Below are positions 1-9,769 of a stretch of 64,000 nucleotides of DNA, piece by piece. Position 1 is the stretch's first letter. Every line of letters starts with the position of its first letter. Under the pieces are notes generated by a model. That model worked only from the letters and a program-made list of their open reading frames with translations. It did no database searches and had not been told where the DNA came from. Made by a program: the position numbers and the translations under genes. The DNA is from Hungateiclostridiaceae bacterium UBA1305 (lineage in GTDB: Bacteria; Bacillota; Clostridia; Acetivibrionales; DTU013), in NCBI GenBank assembly GCA_002307275.1, contig DBTX01000081.1, positions 1 to 64,000 on the forward strand, read 5' to 3'.

Positions 1-144
1 AAGGAAAATATATTATACTTTTAATGGTATATTTATCACCTGATACTATTAGCAAATACTAACTACACTGGTAAGGTAATACCACTGATAGAATTATTTT
101 CATGTTAAATATTAATGATAAACCAAATAAAAGGAGTGTAGATT

Positions 145-1299
145 ATGAATTATTTCCTGACGGAAGAGCAACAAATGATCAAGGAACTGGCTGCAAAGAT
201 CGCAGATGAAAAAATCGCACCTGTAGCCATTCAGTATGATGAAGAAGGCAAATTCCCGCATGATATCATGAAGATCCTTGCCGATTCCGATTTGTGCGGC
301 GTTTACATAGCCGAAGAGTACGGCGGGCTTGGAGGCGGCATACTTGAAATGTCACTTGTGGTTGAAGAGCTGAGCCGCGCATGTGGCGGAATCTCTCTGG
401 CCTTCGCAGGAACCGGACTTGGGACGTTCCCGATCATCCTTTTTGGTAACGAGGAACAAAAGAAAAAATACCTGCCGGATATCGCTTCAGGTAAAAAACT
501 TGCCGCTTTCGGTCTCACTGAGGCCAATGCAGGCAGTGATGCCGCCGGTATACAGACGACAGCCGTACTTGACGGTGACGAATATGTCCTTAATGGAACA
601 AAGCAGTGGATTACAAACGGCGGAGAAGCCGAAGTATATACAGTGGTTGCATGCACCAACAGAAGCAAGGGCGCCAGAGGTTTTTCAGCATTTATCGTAG
701 AAAAGGGCACTCCCGGATTTTCCTTTGGTAAAAAAGAAAATAAAATGGGTATCAGGGCATCCTGCACCAGGGAGCTTGTTTTTGAAAACTGCAGAATACC
801 CAAAGAAAATCTTCTTTCAAGAGAAGGCATGGGCTTTATCGTAGCGATGAAAACACTCGACAGGACCAGGCCGGGTGTTGCATCACAGGCTCTGGGTATT
901 GCACAGGGCGCGTTTGAGGACGCAGTGAAGTATTCAAGGCAAAGAGTTCAGTTTAACCAGGCAATATCCTCCTTTCAGGCGATTCAGCATATTCTGGCGG
1001 ATATGGCAATTCAGATAGAAGCAGCAAGAGCTTTGGTCTACCAGACCTGCCGCTTTATTGACAGCGGGGCAAAGGATTTTTCAAAGGAATCGGCTATGTG
1101 CAAGGTCTTTGCCTCCGATACCGCTATGAAGGTGACAGTCGATGCGGTGCAGGTTCTTGGCGGATATGGTTATATGAAGGAATACCCGGTAGAGAAAAGG
1201 ATGCGTGACGCAAAGATCACCCAGATTTACGAGGGTACGAATCAGATTCAGAGAAATGTCATTGCCTTGGAACTGATCAAAGAATCTTCCAAAAAATAA
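145..1299 (+). CDS. bcd: Acyl-CoA dehydrogenase (butyryl-CoA dehydrogenase-like)
   Basis: This 384-residue flavoprotein is a short-chain acyl-CoA dehydrogenase of the length usual for the family. The loop LTEANAGSDAAG (FAD and acyl-CoA binding) and the C-terminal motif IYEGTNQIQR are present, so Glu363 is the expected catalytic base. AAAGGAGTG lies just upstream of the ATG. The etfB and etfA genes follow, so the enzyme probably exchanges electrons with that flavoprotein, either as a butyryl-CoA dehydrogenase complex or as a CarC-like enoyl-CoA reductase. No crotonase, thiolase or hydroxyacyl-CoA dehydrogenase gene is nearby, so the physiological substrate is not shown. The family is certain; the butyryl specificity is inferred. 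Confidence 0.88.
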   Translation: MNYFLTEEQQMIKELAAKIADEKIAPVAIQYDEEGKFPHDIMKILADSDLCGVYIAEEYGGLGGGILEMSLVVEELSRACGGISLAFAGTGLGTFPIILFGNEEQKKKYLPDIASGKKLAAFGLTEANAGSDAAGIQTTAVLDGDEYVLNGTKQWITNGGEAEVYTVVACTNRSKGARGFSAFIVEKGTPGFSFGKKENKMGIRASCTRELVFENCRIPKENLLSREGMGFIVAMKTLDRTRPGVASQALGIAQGAFEDAVKYSRQRVQFNQAISSFQAIQHILADMAIQIEAARALVYQTCRFIDSGAKDFSKESAMCKVFASDTAMKVTVDAVQVLGGYGYMKEYPVEKRMRDAKITQIYEGTNQIQRNVIALELIKESSKK

Positions 1300-1385
1300 C
1301 ATTGGCTTCGTATAATGGCTTTGGTCCTGACTGAAGCCATTCGTCATTTGTAAATATCAATTTCAGAGGAGTGAATTTTGATACT

Positions 1386-2177
1386 ATGAACATTGTTGTG
1401 TGTGTAAAACAGGTACCAGGGACTACGGAAGTAAAAATGAACAAGGAAACAAATACAATTATTCGTGAAGGTGTTGAAGCGATTATTAATCCTTTCGACA
1501 CCTATGCTGTTGAAGAAAGCCTGCGTATCAGGGAAAAAACAGGCGGCAGGGTGACAGTCCTCAGCATGGGCATTCCGTCTGTTGCCGTACTTTTAAAGGA
1601 CACCATCGCCCTTGGGGTTGATGAGGCAGTTCTTCTTAGTGACAGAGCCTTTGCCGGAGCCGATACTCTTGCAACCTCCTATGCGCTTTCAATGGGTATA
1701 CGGAAAATGGAGAAGGTGGATCTGATCATCTGCGGCAAGCAGGCTACCGACGGTGACACTGCCCAGGTAGGCCCAAGTCTTGCAGAAAAGCTTGGCTATC
1801 CCCATACCACTTATGTAAGAAAGATCGAAGAAATTAAAGAAGGCTATATCAGATGCCAGAGAATGACGGAGGATGGATATGAAGTGGTGGAAATGCCTCT
1901 TCCTGCTGTAATCACTGTCGTCAAGGAAATAAATGAACCCAGACTTCCCTCCATTAAGGGGATGATGAGAGCTAAAAAAACGGAGACAATAGTCTGGACG
2001 GCAGACGACATCGGTGCCGACAAGAACCTTTGCGGCTTGAAAGGCTCACCGACCCAGGTTGTCAAAACCTTTGTACCGGTTCATGACATTCAGGGTGAAA
2101 TGATTGAAGGTGAAGCTGGAGAGCAAGCTGAAAAGTTGGCTGGTATCCTGTTGAAGATGCAATTTCCTGTTGGCTGA
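1386..2177 (+). CDS. etfB: Electron transfer flavoprotein beta subunit
   Basis: The 263-residue product begins MNIVVCVKQVPGTTEVK, the typical EtfB start, and contains the CGKQATDGDTAQVGP nucleotide-binding segment. It pairs with EtfA to carry electrons to or from the upstream acyl-CoA dehydrogenase; in bifurcating complexes this subunit holds the bifurcating FAD. An in-frame GTG at 1371 exists, but it abuts the AGAGGA ribosome site, so the ATG at 1386 is the better start. The gene is 86 bp after the dehydrogenase and 36 bp before etfA, consistent with one operon. Confidence 0.93.
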   Translation: MNIVVCVKQVPGTTEVKMNKETNTIIREGVEAIINPFDTYAVEESLRIREKTGGRVTVLSMGIPSVAVLLKDTIALGVDEAVLLSDRAFAGADTLATSYALSMGIRKMEKVDLIICGKQATDGDTAQVGPSLAEKLGYPHTTYVRKIEEIKEGYIRCQRMTEDGYEVVEMPLPAVITVVKEINEPRLPSIKGMMRAKKTETIVWTADDIGADKNLCGLKGSPTQVVKTFVPVHDIQGEMIEGEAGEQAEKLAGILLKMQFPVG

Positions 2178-2213
2178 TCATATTTTTTTGAAAATGTTTT
2201 GGAGGTTATTTTA

Positions 2214-3407
2214 ATGGCAAATATAAAAATTTTATTGGATAAATGTATTGGCTGCAGGATGTGTATAGGAGGCTGTCCCTTCAACGCCATCAAGGTAGTG
2301 GACAAAAAAGCCGTAATACAGGAAAACTGTACTCTTTGCGGTGCATGTGTCTCCTCCTGCAAGTTTAAGGCAATTGACTTTGAAAAGGATGAGGCTGCAA
2401 CTGCTGTCGATATCTCGCTTTATAAGGACGTATGGGTATTCGGTGAGCAGAAAAACGGAGAACCTGCGAATGTCGCGCTGGAATTGCTGGGAGAAGGCAG
2501 AAAGCTGGCGGATCAACTCAAGGTCAAGCTGGCAGCAGTACTTATGGGTGATCATGTAGAAGCTGCTGCCCAAAAGCTGATTTCATTTGGAGCGGATGAG
2601 GTATATCTGGTCGATGCGCCTTCGTTGAAAGACTATAATGATGAATCCTATGCTGATATTTTTGTACAGCTTATTAGCAGATACAGACCGGAAATAGTGC
2701 TTATGGGGGCTACGACCTACGGACGTTCCCTTGCCCCGAGAGTAGCCTCAAGATTGAATACCGGCCTTACCGCAGATTGCACAAAGCTTGAGATCGATCC
2801 GGAGAAGAGAATCATTCTTCAGACGCGCCCGGCCTTCGGCGGTAACCTGATGGCTACGATCATATGCCCGAATCACAGGCCTCAGATGTCCACAGTAAGG
2901 CCAAAGGTCATGAAACCCCTTGAACAGGATCAGTCAAGGAACGGCGAAATCATCCGGCCGGATATCGTTGTCCCGGAGGATGTAAAGGTAAAGGTAACGG
3001 ACATTGTTACGACATTAAGCGAGAAAGTGAATCTCACGGAGGCTGATATTATCGTATCAGGCGGCAGAGGTCTCGGAGACCCGAAGAATTTCGTATTGGT
3101 GGAAGAACTGGCGAAGGTCCTTGGCGGCGCAGTCGGAGCCTCGCGCGCAACTGTTGATGCAGGCTGGATCGAATACAGCCATCAGGTAGGCCAGACCGGT
3201 AAAACCGTCGGCCCCAAGGTATACTTTGCTTGCGGTATATCAGGCGCGGTGCAGCATCTTGCAGGAATGTCCTCCTCCGATACGATCATTGCCATAAACA
3301 AAAACCCGGAAGCGCCCATATTCAAGGTTGCAACGTTTGGCATTGTCGGTGATGTGCTTGAGGTGCTTCCGGCATTAATTGTGGAATTCAAGAAAAAACT
3401 CGGATAA
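2214..3407 (+). CDS. etfA: EtfA with N-terminal 2[4Fe-4S] ferredoxin domain
   Basis: This 397-residue protein is a fusion. Residues 1-60 form a bacterial ferredoxin with two cysteine sets (Cys11, 14, 17, 21 and Cys39, 42, 45, 49). The rest is electron transfer flavoprotein alpha, ending in the FAD domain with SGGRGLGDPKNF and the VGQTGKTVGPKVYFACGISG segment. Plain clostridial EtfA lacks the ferredoxin part. The fusion is known from CarE of caffeyl-CoA reductase and from lactate dehydrogenase-linked Etf, where it gives an electron port to or from ferredoxin. GGAGG at 2201 fixes the start at 2214. A terminator follows at 3439. Confidence 0.93.
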   Translation: MANIKILLDKCIGCRMCIGGCPFNAIKVVDKKAVIQENCTLCGACVSSCKFKAIDFEKDEAATAVDISLYKDVWVFGEQKNGEPANVALELLGEGRKLADQLKVKLAAVLMGDHVEAAAQKLISFGADEVYLVDAPSLKDYNDESYADIFVQLISRYRPEIVLMGATTYGRSLAPRVASRLNTGLTADCTKLEIDPEKRIILQTRPAFGGNLMATIICPNHRPQMSTVRPKVMKPLEQDQSRNGEIIRPDIVVPEDVKVKVTDIVTTLSEKVNLTEADIIVSGGRGLGDPKNFVLVEELAKVLGGAVGASRATVDAGWIEYSHQVGQTGKTVGPKVYFACGISGAVQHLAGMSSSDTIIAINKNPEAPIFKVATFGIVGDVLEVLPALIVEFKKKLG

Positions 3408-3438
3408 TTATTTTCGTATAATTTTTAAGAAACGGAAT

Positions 3439-3475
3439 GCTCAGTCTAATGTAAAAGTTGGATTGAGCTTCTTTT
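3439..3475 (+). terminator. Intrinsic terminator after the acd-etfBA operon
   Basis: An 11-bp imperfect stem (GCTCAGTCTAA with TTGGATTGAGC) encloses an 8-base loop and is followed by TTCTTTT. It stands 31 bp after the etfA stop. Confidence 0.7.
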
Positions 3476-3545
3476 GTAAATAATATGCAAATATGAAAAA
3501 TGATATATTGAATAAACTATATAACTATAATAAAATGAGTTGACA

Positions 3546-3605
3546 TGGTGATCGTTCAGTCAGGGATACCTGAGGCAGCGGTTTAGGGAAAAGAACGACC
3601 AAGGA
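3546..3605 (+). promoter_or_regulatory. Structured 5' leader of the CDF transporter
   Basis: TCGTTC (3552-3557) can pair with GAACGA (3593-3598), with flanking GG/CC pairs. Inside, TCAGG (3560-3564) pairs with CCTGA (3569-3573) around a GATA loop. The closing strand ends two bases before the AAGGAG ribosome site, so folding could control translation. A TATAAT-like -10 lies at 3526-3531. It does not match the manganese (yybP-ykoY) or nickel-cobalt riboswitch cores as I know them. Confidence 0.4.
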
Positions 3606-3614
3606 GTGGGCGAT

Positions 3615-4502
3615 ATGCTGGAGGAACAATATAAAAGAATAAAAATGGGTGAGCGCGGCGCTCGTATCAGTATTATCGCATATGTTGTTTTATCGGCACT
3701 CAAGCTTATTATAGGCTATCTGACAAACTCAGAGGCACTCAAGGCGGACGGTCTTAACAATTCAACAGATATTATAGCGTCTGTTGCAGTATTGATTGGA
3801 TTGATGATTTCAAGAAAACCTGCGGATGAGGATCATCTTTATGGACATTGGAGATCTGAAACGGTTGCTTCGCTAATTGCGTCATTCATTATGATAGCTG
3901 TCGGGCTTAATGTTCTTTTTAATGCAGGACGTTCAATCATCTATTTTAAAGCGAAGACACCCGATATTGCTGCGGCGGCTACCGGCTTGATCTGTGCCAT
4001 TGTGATTTATTTCGTATATCGTTATAACAAAAAGCTGGCAGTTCTAATAAAAAGCTCTGCACTTATGGCGGCAGCAAAGGATAACCTGTCGGATGCATGG
4101 GTTGGTATAGGTACATCAACAGGAATAATTGCTTCTCAATTCGGACTTCCCTGGATGGACCCGGCAGCGGCAGTAATTGTTGGTATATTGATCTGTAAAA
4201 CCGGCTGGGATATTTTCCGTGAGGCTACTCATAATTTAACGGATGGCTTTGATAAAAAGAATCTGGTCAATATAACACAAATAATAAGCCGGGTACCTGG
4301 TGTAAAAAGTGTCAAGGATATCAAAGGCCGCGTATATGGAAATAATATTATGGTAGATGTCATAATCATTGTCGATGCTGCGCTGAATATCGCAGAAGGC
4401 CATAAAATCACAGAAGATATTGAAAATCATTTAAAAAGCGAATTTGATGTAATTGATGCCGTGGTTCATGTAGAACCCGATGTCCAGGAGTTTACGAGCT
4501 GA
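3615..4502 (+). CDS. Cation diffusion facilitator family metal transporter
   Basis: This 295-residue protein of the CDF family exports divalent metal ions such as zinc, cadmium, iron or manganese by proton antiport. Six hydrophobic segments fill residues 15-210. The paired metal-site motifs are visible as ADGLNNSTD in TM2 and AAKDNLSDAW in TM5, and a soluble C-terminal dimerisation domain follows. AAGGAG at 3601-3606 selects the ATG at 3615 over an in-frame GTG at 3606. It appears monocistronic, with a foldable leader. The metal cannot be told from sequence alone. Confidence 0.9.
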   Translation: MLEEQYKRIKMGERGARISIIAYVVLSALKLIIGYLTNSEALKADGLNNSTDIIASVAVLIGLMISRKPADEDHLYGHWRSETVASLIASFIMIAVGLNVLFNAGRSIIYFKAKTPDIAAAATGLICAIVIYFVYRYNKKLAVLIKSSALMAAAKDNLSDAWVGIGTSTGIIASQFGLPWMDPAAAVIVGILICKTGWDIFREATHNLTDGFDKKNLVNITQIISRVPGVKSVKDIKGRVYGNNIMVDVIIIVDAALNIAEGHKITEDIENHLKSEFDVIDAVVHVEPDVQEFTS

Positions 4503-4547
4503 CTCCCAGGATAAAGCACACCTGTGTGAAGAGTACCTTAATTGTGA

Positions 4548-4576
4548 TTGTACATACAAATATCAAATGATATAAT
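4548..4576 (+). promoter_or_regulatory. Sigma-A promoter of the isomerase-like gene
   Basis: TTGTAC and TATAAT are separated by exactly 17 bp, 35 bp before the start codon. Confidence 0.65.
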
Positions 4577-4610
4577 AAATCCGTATTGAAAATGATAGGG
4601 GGGCTATTAA

Positions 4611-6092
4611 ATGTTAAATATTCCGGAAGTGAAGCTTGGTATAGTTGCAGTCAGCAGGGACTGCTTTCCCGTACAGCTCAGCGAGACCAGAAGAAAAGCG
4701 GTTGTAAAAGCATGCAAAGCTGCAAAAGTTAGTATTTTTGAAGCAAAGACGGTAGTAGAAAACGAAAGGGACGTGCTTAAAGCGCTGGAAGAGTTGAAAA
4801 AAGCCGGCTCTAATGCACTTGTTGTATATTTGGGCAACTTCGGACCGGAAGGTCCTGAGACGATACTGGCACAGAAATTTGCCGGCCCGGCTATGTTTGC
4901 TGCTGCAGCAGAGGATGGGGAAGACAGCTTGATCAGTGGCCGCGGGGACGCATATTGCGGTATGCTGAACGCTTCCTACAGCCTGGGCCTGAGAAACATG
5001 AACCCATACATACCCGAATATCCCATTGGGACACCAGACGAAATCGCTTCAATGATTTCTGATTTTGAAAATATCGCGAGAATATTGATCGGGGTAAGAA
5101 AACTGAAGATATTCAGCTTTGGTCCCAGACCCCAGGATTTCCTGGCATGTAACGCACCTATCAAGCCTTTATTTGACCTTGGTGTTGAAATCCAGGAAAA
5201 TTCCGAACTGGATCTTTTTGCAGCGTTCAACAGCCATGCAAATGATCCTCGCATCCCCGCAGTCATCAAGGAGATGGAAGCGGAACTGGGACAGGGCAAC
5301 GGATATCCTGGAATTCTCCCCAAGCTTGCACAATATGAACTTACACTGACCGATTGGATGGAAAGCAATAAGGGAGCGTCGGAATATGTGGTATTTGCGA
5401 ATAAATGCTGGCCGGCGTTCCAGACACAGTTCGGTTTCGTACCCTGTTATGTCAACTCCAGATTTGCTGCCAGAGGAATTCCGATCGCTTGTGAAACCGA
5501 TATCTACGGCGCTTTAAGCGAATACATCATTACCTGCGCTACCAAAATGCCTGCTACATTACTTGATATCAACAATACTGTCCCAAGAGACATGTATGAT
5601 AACAACAAAGCCAAACTGGGAGACTACAAACTGAACGACCTGTTCATGGGCTTCCATTGCGGAAACACGCCCAGCTGCAGCATGAAAAATTACTCCATGA
5701 AATATCAGCTGATCATGCACAGACTTCTGGAACCCGACAAGGAACCCGATATCACAAGAGGTACGCTTGAGGGGACAATACGTCCGGGGGACATTACCTT
5801 CTTCAGACTCCAGAGTACAGCAGATGCGGTATTAAAGAGTTATGTGGCGGAAGGCGGGATTATCGACCTGGATCCAAAGTCCTTCGGTGGCATCGGTATT
5901 TTTGCCATAAAGGAAATGGGCAGGTTCTACAGGCATGTACTTGTTGCCAAAAGATATCCGCACCACGGCGGAGTGGCCTTCAAACATGTGGGGAAGGTGC
6001 TTTTTGCAGCTATGAAGATGCTTGGAGTAGGGGATGTAGCATTCAATCAGCCCGAAGTTATGCTGTACAAGGATGAAAACCCATTCAAATAA
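4611..6092 (+). CDS. L-fucose/L-arabinose isomerase family protein
   Basis: This 493-residue protein has the L-fucose isomerase fold, seen in the N-terminal Rossmann-like part (VVYLGNFGPEGPETILAQKF) and in CETDIYGALSEYIITCAT and FHCGNTPSC towards the C-terminus. Members isomerise aldoses to ketoses with a divalent metal at an interface of the oligomer. GGGGGG precedes the ATG. The gene is monocistronic, with its own promoter and a strong terminator, and no fucose or arabinose genes flank it. Rhamnulokinase is 14 kb away. The substrate is therefore unknown, and the family also contains sugar isomerases outside fucose metabolism. Confidence 0.75.
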   Translation: MLNIPEVKLGIVAVSRDCFPVQLSETRRKAVVKACKAAKVSIFEAKTVVENERDVLKALEELKKAGSNALVVYLGNFGPEGPETILAQKFAGPAMFAAAAEDGEDSLISGRGDAYCGMLNASYSLGLRNMNPYIPEYPIGTPDEIASMISDFENIARILIGVRKLKIFSFGPRPQDFLACNAPIKPLFDLGVEIQENSELDLFAAFNSHANDPRIPAVIKEMEAELGQGNGYPGILPKLAQYELTLTDWMESNKGASEYVVFANKCWPAFQTQFGFVPCYVNSRFAARGIPIACETDIYGALSEYIITCATKMPATLLDINNTVPRDMYDNNKAKLGDYKLNDLFMGFHCGNTPSCSMKNYSMKYQLIMHRLLEPDKEPDITRGTLEGTIRPGDITFFRLQSTADAVLKSYVAEGGIIDLDPKSFGGIGIFAIKEMGRFYRHVLVAKRYPHHGGVAFKHVGKVLFAAMKMLGVGDVAFNQPEVMLYKDENPFK

Positions 6093-6120
6093 ACTTACTA
6101 TAAATGATAAACCCTCTAAA

Positions 6121-6147
6121 AACCTGTCGGATTTCCGGCAGGTTTTT
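6121..6147 (+). terminator. Intrinsic terminator
   Basis: AACCTGTCGG pairs with CCGGCAGGTT (one G-U pair) around an ATTT loop, followed by TTT. It ends the isomerase-like transcript, and its tail overlaps the start of the repeated element at 6145. Confidence 0.88.
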
Positions 6148-6212
6148 ATTTAGGCCATTTGCGAAACAAATCCGGCTTAAATCGAGTGGAGCCCGATGTT
6201 TCCGGGATTTAT
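6145..6212 (+). repeat. Two-copy structured intergenic element, copy A
   Basis: It opens with a 17-base string identical to the one at 15983 (TTTATTTAGGCCATTTG). Next come CAAAT and a GGC arm that can close a hairpin, then an ATCGAG/CCCGAT hairpin and an ATTT tail. Like copy B it sits directly on the end of a terminator and upstream of an unrelated gene. It lacks the extra hairpin found in copy B. Confidence 0.55.
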
Positions 6213-6333
6213 TCGTAAGTGCAGGGATTGGCAAACATGAATATGTAAGAAGAAGTTGTTAAATAAAGGAATACGCAATATTCTGTCGAATAATATAGTT
6301 AGAGAAAACCGGTTTAGGAAGGAGTGTAAAGAA

Positions 6334-7260
6334 ATGGGGGAGCAGATCGGAGATAGTGAGGAGTGTTATAGAATAGCTTTTAATAGTGCGGCGATCGGCA
6401 TGTGCATCTATTCCGTTGATGGGTTGTTTTTAAAGGTGAATCGTGCCTTGTGTGATCTGATTGGTTATTCTGAAGAAGAGCTGGTAAATATGCATTACCT
6501 GCAAATAACGCACCCTGATGATTTGGCCAGAAACATTGATACCTTGAAACAGCTTTTTGCTGGCGAAATATCAAATTTAATACTTGAAAATCGTTATTTG
6601 CATAAGAATGGAAGTGTTATCTGGGCACTTTTAGGTATGTCCATTGTAAATGGTGCCGATTCAAAACCACAGTACCTTATTGGACAGATACAAGATATCA
6701 CTTCCAGAAAAAAAATAGAAGAAGAATTGGAAAATGCGAAATTAGAAGCTGAGAAGCTTGCAAATACGGACTACCTGACCGGCATAATGAACAGACGTGC
6801 CTTTATGGAACGCTTTGTTGGAGAACTGAACCGTGCAAGGAGAGAAAAGTATTTTGTAAGCTTACTGCTTATAGATATTGACTATTTTAAAAAAATTAAT
6901 GATGTTTACGGACATCTCGTAGGAGATGTTATCCTGCAGAAATTCACACAAGATTTGTTAAAAAGCATACGACCGTACGATTTTATAGGACGACATGGCG
7001 GCGAAGAGTTTGTTATTTGTTTACCGAATACAGATCGGGAACAGGCGGTAATGATTGCTGAACGGATGAGAAGGTCTGTTGAAGTCATATCAATCGAGAT
7101 CAAGAATGTAGATGAGCCAATAAAACTAACAGCAAGTTTCGGCGTGGCATCGCCTATCAGCGGATTGGAAGAGAGCATTGATTCATTGATCATGCAGGCG
7201 GATAATGCAATGTATAAAGCCAAATCAACCGGAAGAAACCGTGTGTGTACTTCAGAATGA
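6334..7260 (+). CDS. PAS-GGDEF diguanylate cyclase
   Basis: This 308-residue protein has no membrane segment. A PAS domain covers about residues 12-125 (AFNSAAIGMCIYSVDGLFLKV), followed by a short coiled linker and a GGDEF domain from about 145. The active-site motif is RHGGEEF, and RPYD stands five residues before it, which fits the RxxD inhibitory site of cyclases controlled by their product. It should make cyclic di-GMP from GTP in response to a cytoplasmic signal sensed by PAS. GGAAGGAG selects the ATG at 6334; an upstream TTG at 6256 extends the frame but has no ribosome site. Confidence 0.9.
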   Translation: MGEQIGDSEECYRIAFNSAAIGMCIYSVDGLFLKVNRALCDLIGYSEEELVNMHYLQITHPDDLARNIDTLKQLFAGEISNLILENRYLHKNGSVIWALLGMSIVNGADSKPQYLIGQIQDITSRKKIEEELENAKLEAEKLANTDYLTGIMNRRAFMERFVGELNRARREKYFVSLLLIDIDYFKKINDVYGHLVGDVILQKFTQDLLKSIRPYDFIGRHGGEEFVICLPNTDREQAVMIAERMRRSVEVISIEIKNVDEPIKLTASFGVASPISGLEESIDSLIMQADNAMYKAKSTGRNRVCTSE

Positions 7261-7299
7261 TGATGCGTAATAAAGAAAGAATATAGAAGAAAGGCAAAA

Positions 7300-7337
7300 G
7301 CGAACCGACTACTTCGTTTATGTCTCTCTCCTTTATT
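7300..7337. repeat. Duplicated 3' end of the permease gene
   Basis: The 38 bases here repeat positions 7358-7395 with three or four differences. The second copy encodes the last codons of the ABC permease on the minus strand, so this copy is a detached gene end (minus-strand reading KERDINEVVGSL) just beyond the stop codon. It may be the scar of a deleted paralogous permease. Confidence 0.6.
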
Positions 7338-7351
7338 TTTGCTTGCCCGGG

Positions 7352-9769
7352 TTACAGCGAACTGACTACTTCGTTTATGCCTCTCTCTTTTATTCTCTTG
7401 ATTGGGCCTATTACGGAAATCACAGTTGCAGTCAGTGTCAGTGCCAGTATGATGGCTATCTGCGCTGTAGGAAATTCCCATGTGATATGGAGCCGCGAAG
7501 GCATTTCATGACTCATTTTCCATTGCAGCAGCAAGCCCAGCACACATCCTGACACACTGCCGATGACACAGTATGTTGCAGCTTCCGTCAGAACCATCCT
7601 GCCAAGTTGGCCTCCATCCATGCCTACAGCACGCATTACACCCAGATATCGCGTCTTTGAAGCGATGCTCGTATTCATCGTGTTGATTATATTTATTATA
7701 CTGATCAGACCAATTAAAGCTACAAAGCCATATACGAATATAGCCATCGTCATAAAAGTCTGGTCATTTTCAGTGTTCTTTTGCCTGAAATCCCTGAATT
7801 CCATAGGCTCTTCGACCATAGCCTTGACTTTATCGGCCGTGTTCTCCTGCGACCTGTTTTTTACCTGGATGTCAATAATATCATAGGTAGAATCGCCTGT
7901 CAGCGCGGTATATATTTTCTCCGTGGTAATGAATGTAGCCATGTTCAGTTTGGAATCACCGAATGGTACGGAACGTAAAATTCCCATCACCTTCAACTTC
8001 TTTACTCCGGAGGAGGTCTTTACATGAACCGTGTCTCCAAGCTTAAGGTCCGCAGTTTCCCACGTAATACTCTTTCTCAGGTTCATTACCACTGCTATCA
8101 CACCATTCTGAGCATTCAATTCCCCTTCATCAAGCGAGCCTTCAATCAGATCCTGTTTGGCCCAATTCAACTGGTTTCTGTCATATGAAATCAGCCATGA
8201 GCTTTCAGGCGCGTCAAAAGTACCATCCTTCTTTATTTGAATTCCGCCGATCAGCTTTTTATATTCATCTGTAAGCCTGTCGTAGGCAAAGGTAACATCA
8301 GCATACCCGAACATTCTGCCATACGCCCGTTTGACGCCATCTATTTCCGCCACTTTCCCAAGTAGGTCATTTTTTAGTCCCTGTTCCGAAATGATTGACA
8401 TGTCCGGTGTATAAGGCTTTGTCATCTTCATTCCTCCGTATAGCATATCAATAAACACCTGAAAGCCCAGAAACATGATAATACTGATTGCAATGGAACA
8501 AGACATGAGAAACAACGTTTTCTTTTTCATTGCCGCATTATTTATTCCCATTGCCGTCTCGACATGGAATATTTTAGTCAGCAGACCCTTCTTTACTTTC
8601 TTGCGCGGCTTTATTTCATTGCTGCCGGATACCGCATTCACAGGGGAAATACGGGATGCTTTTTTTGCAGGCAGAATAGATGCTGTGAAAACAGTCAGCA
8701 TGCCAATGAGGATTCCCGCGCCGATACCGATCAGGCTGGGGTTGAACAGCCTGATATCTCCATAATATTTGCTGTTATAGTATTTGAGTACTGCCGTACA
8801 ACCGAAGGTGATGGCAAAGCCGGCAAGCACACCTGCAGGTATGGCCTTAAGCATCAATAAAGAGGCCTCCCTCCGGACAAGCTGCCTGATCTGCGTTCGT
8901 GATGCGCCGATGCACCTTAAAAGGCCGAATTGCCTAACACGCTCCATGACAGAAATGTTGAAGGTGTTGTAAATCATTACGACCCCGGCGATCAGTACGA
9001 TAAAAAACAATACCGCTCCGACATAATATATCGCGAATACTTCCTTGTTTTCACTCTGCCCCATAACCGCCAGCAGGTACTCGTTGCGCTGCATCCTGCC
9101 ACTGCTGAGCTTCAGGGCCGCTTTGATCTCCTTTTCCGCTTGAAGGACGTTGACGCCTTTTTTCATTTCCAAATAAAATATACTTCTCAGGTCTTTAATA
9201 TTCAATTCCTGCAAGGTCTCTACAGAGGTAAAGATTCCAGGCGTCCCTTTAGACTTCAATGAGCTGTAATCACTGATAATACCGCTTACTGTAAATTCTT
9301 TTTCCGTGTTATCCGGCAATAGGACCTTTACAGTATCATTGACCTTCACATTCAGATACAGTTTCTCTACAGCCCATTTTTCAACCATAATTTGATTTTT
9401 GCCGGACGGATAGCTGCCTTCCAGAAATTTAACATCAAGATTGGGAGCAAACTCTTCCTCAAATGCATACAGACAGCAAGTCACACCTTTGATTGACACC
9501 TTGGCGGGTCCATTAATATGTCCGCAATTCTGAACGTCCACCCTGCTCCGTATGGAAGATACCTCTTCATCGGTAGGATTTTTGAGGAGGAGGTGGTAAT
9601 TGCCCTCATCATGCTTCATCTGAATAATTTCAAATTGCTGCATCGCATCCAGCATGGAAAAAATCCCTGTAATCAATGCAACAGATATGGCAATGCCCAT
9701 AACGACCAGCCTTGTTTTCTTCTTATGCGCCGACAGATATTTCGGCACAAGCTCCGTGAAGCGCTTCAT
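7352..9769 (-). CDS. MacB/FtsX-type ABC transporter permease
   Basis: This 805-residue membrane protein carries two FtsX permease domains. There is an N-terminal membrane segment (about residues 20-40), an extracytoplasmic MacB-like domain, a triple-segment core around 255-380, a second anchor near 415, another large outer domain, and a last core around 690-790. Proteins of this design do not usually move substrates through a pore; they detach or sense peptides such as antimicrobials, or export lipoproteins. It overlaps its ATPase gene by 4 bp and belongs to a regulator-kinase-ATPase-permease cluster on the minus strand. That order resembles peptide-antibiotic detoxification modules. Confidence 0.88.
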   Translation of the reverse strand: MKRFTELVPKYLSAHKKKTRLVVMGIAISVALITGIFSMLDAMQQFEIIQMKHDEGNYHLLLKNPTDEEVSSIRSRVDVQNCGHINGPAKVSIKGVTCCLYAFEEEFAPNLDVKFLEGSYPSGKNQIMVEKWAVEKLYLNVKVNDTVKVLLPDNTEKEFTVSGIISDYSSLKSKGTPGIFTSVETLQELNIKDLRSIFYLEMKKGVNVLQAEKEIKAALKLSSGRMQRNEYLLAVMGQSENKEVFAIYYVGAVLFFIVLIAGVVMIYNTFNISVMERVRQFGLLRCIGASRTQIRQLVRREASLLMLKAIPAGVLAGFAITFGCTAVLKYYNSKYYGDIRLFNPSLIGIGAGILIGMLTVFTASILPAKKASRISPVNAVSGSNEIKPRKKVKKGLLTKIFHVETAMGINNAAMKKKTLFLMSCSIAISIIMFLGFQVFIDMLYGGMKMTKPYTPDMSIISEQGLKNDLLGKVAEIDGVKRAYGRMFGYADVTFAYDRLTDEYKKLIGGIQIKKDGTFDAPESSWLISYDRNQLNWAKQDLIEGSLDEGELNAQNGVIAVVMNLRKSITWETADLKLGDTVHVKTSSGVKKLKVMGILRSVPFGDSKLNMATFITTEKIYTALTGDSTYDIIDIQVKNRSQENTADKVKAMVEEPMEFRDFRQKNTENDQTFMTMAIFVYGFVALIGLISIINIINTMNTSIASKTRYLGVMRAVGMDGGQLGRMVLTEAATYCVIGSVSGCVLGLLLQWKMSHEMPSRLHITWEFPTAQIAIILALTLTATVISVIGPIKRIKERGINEVVSSL

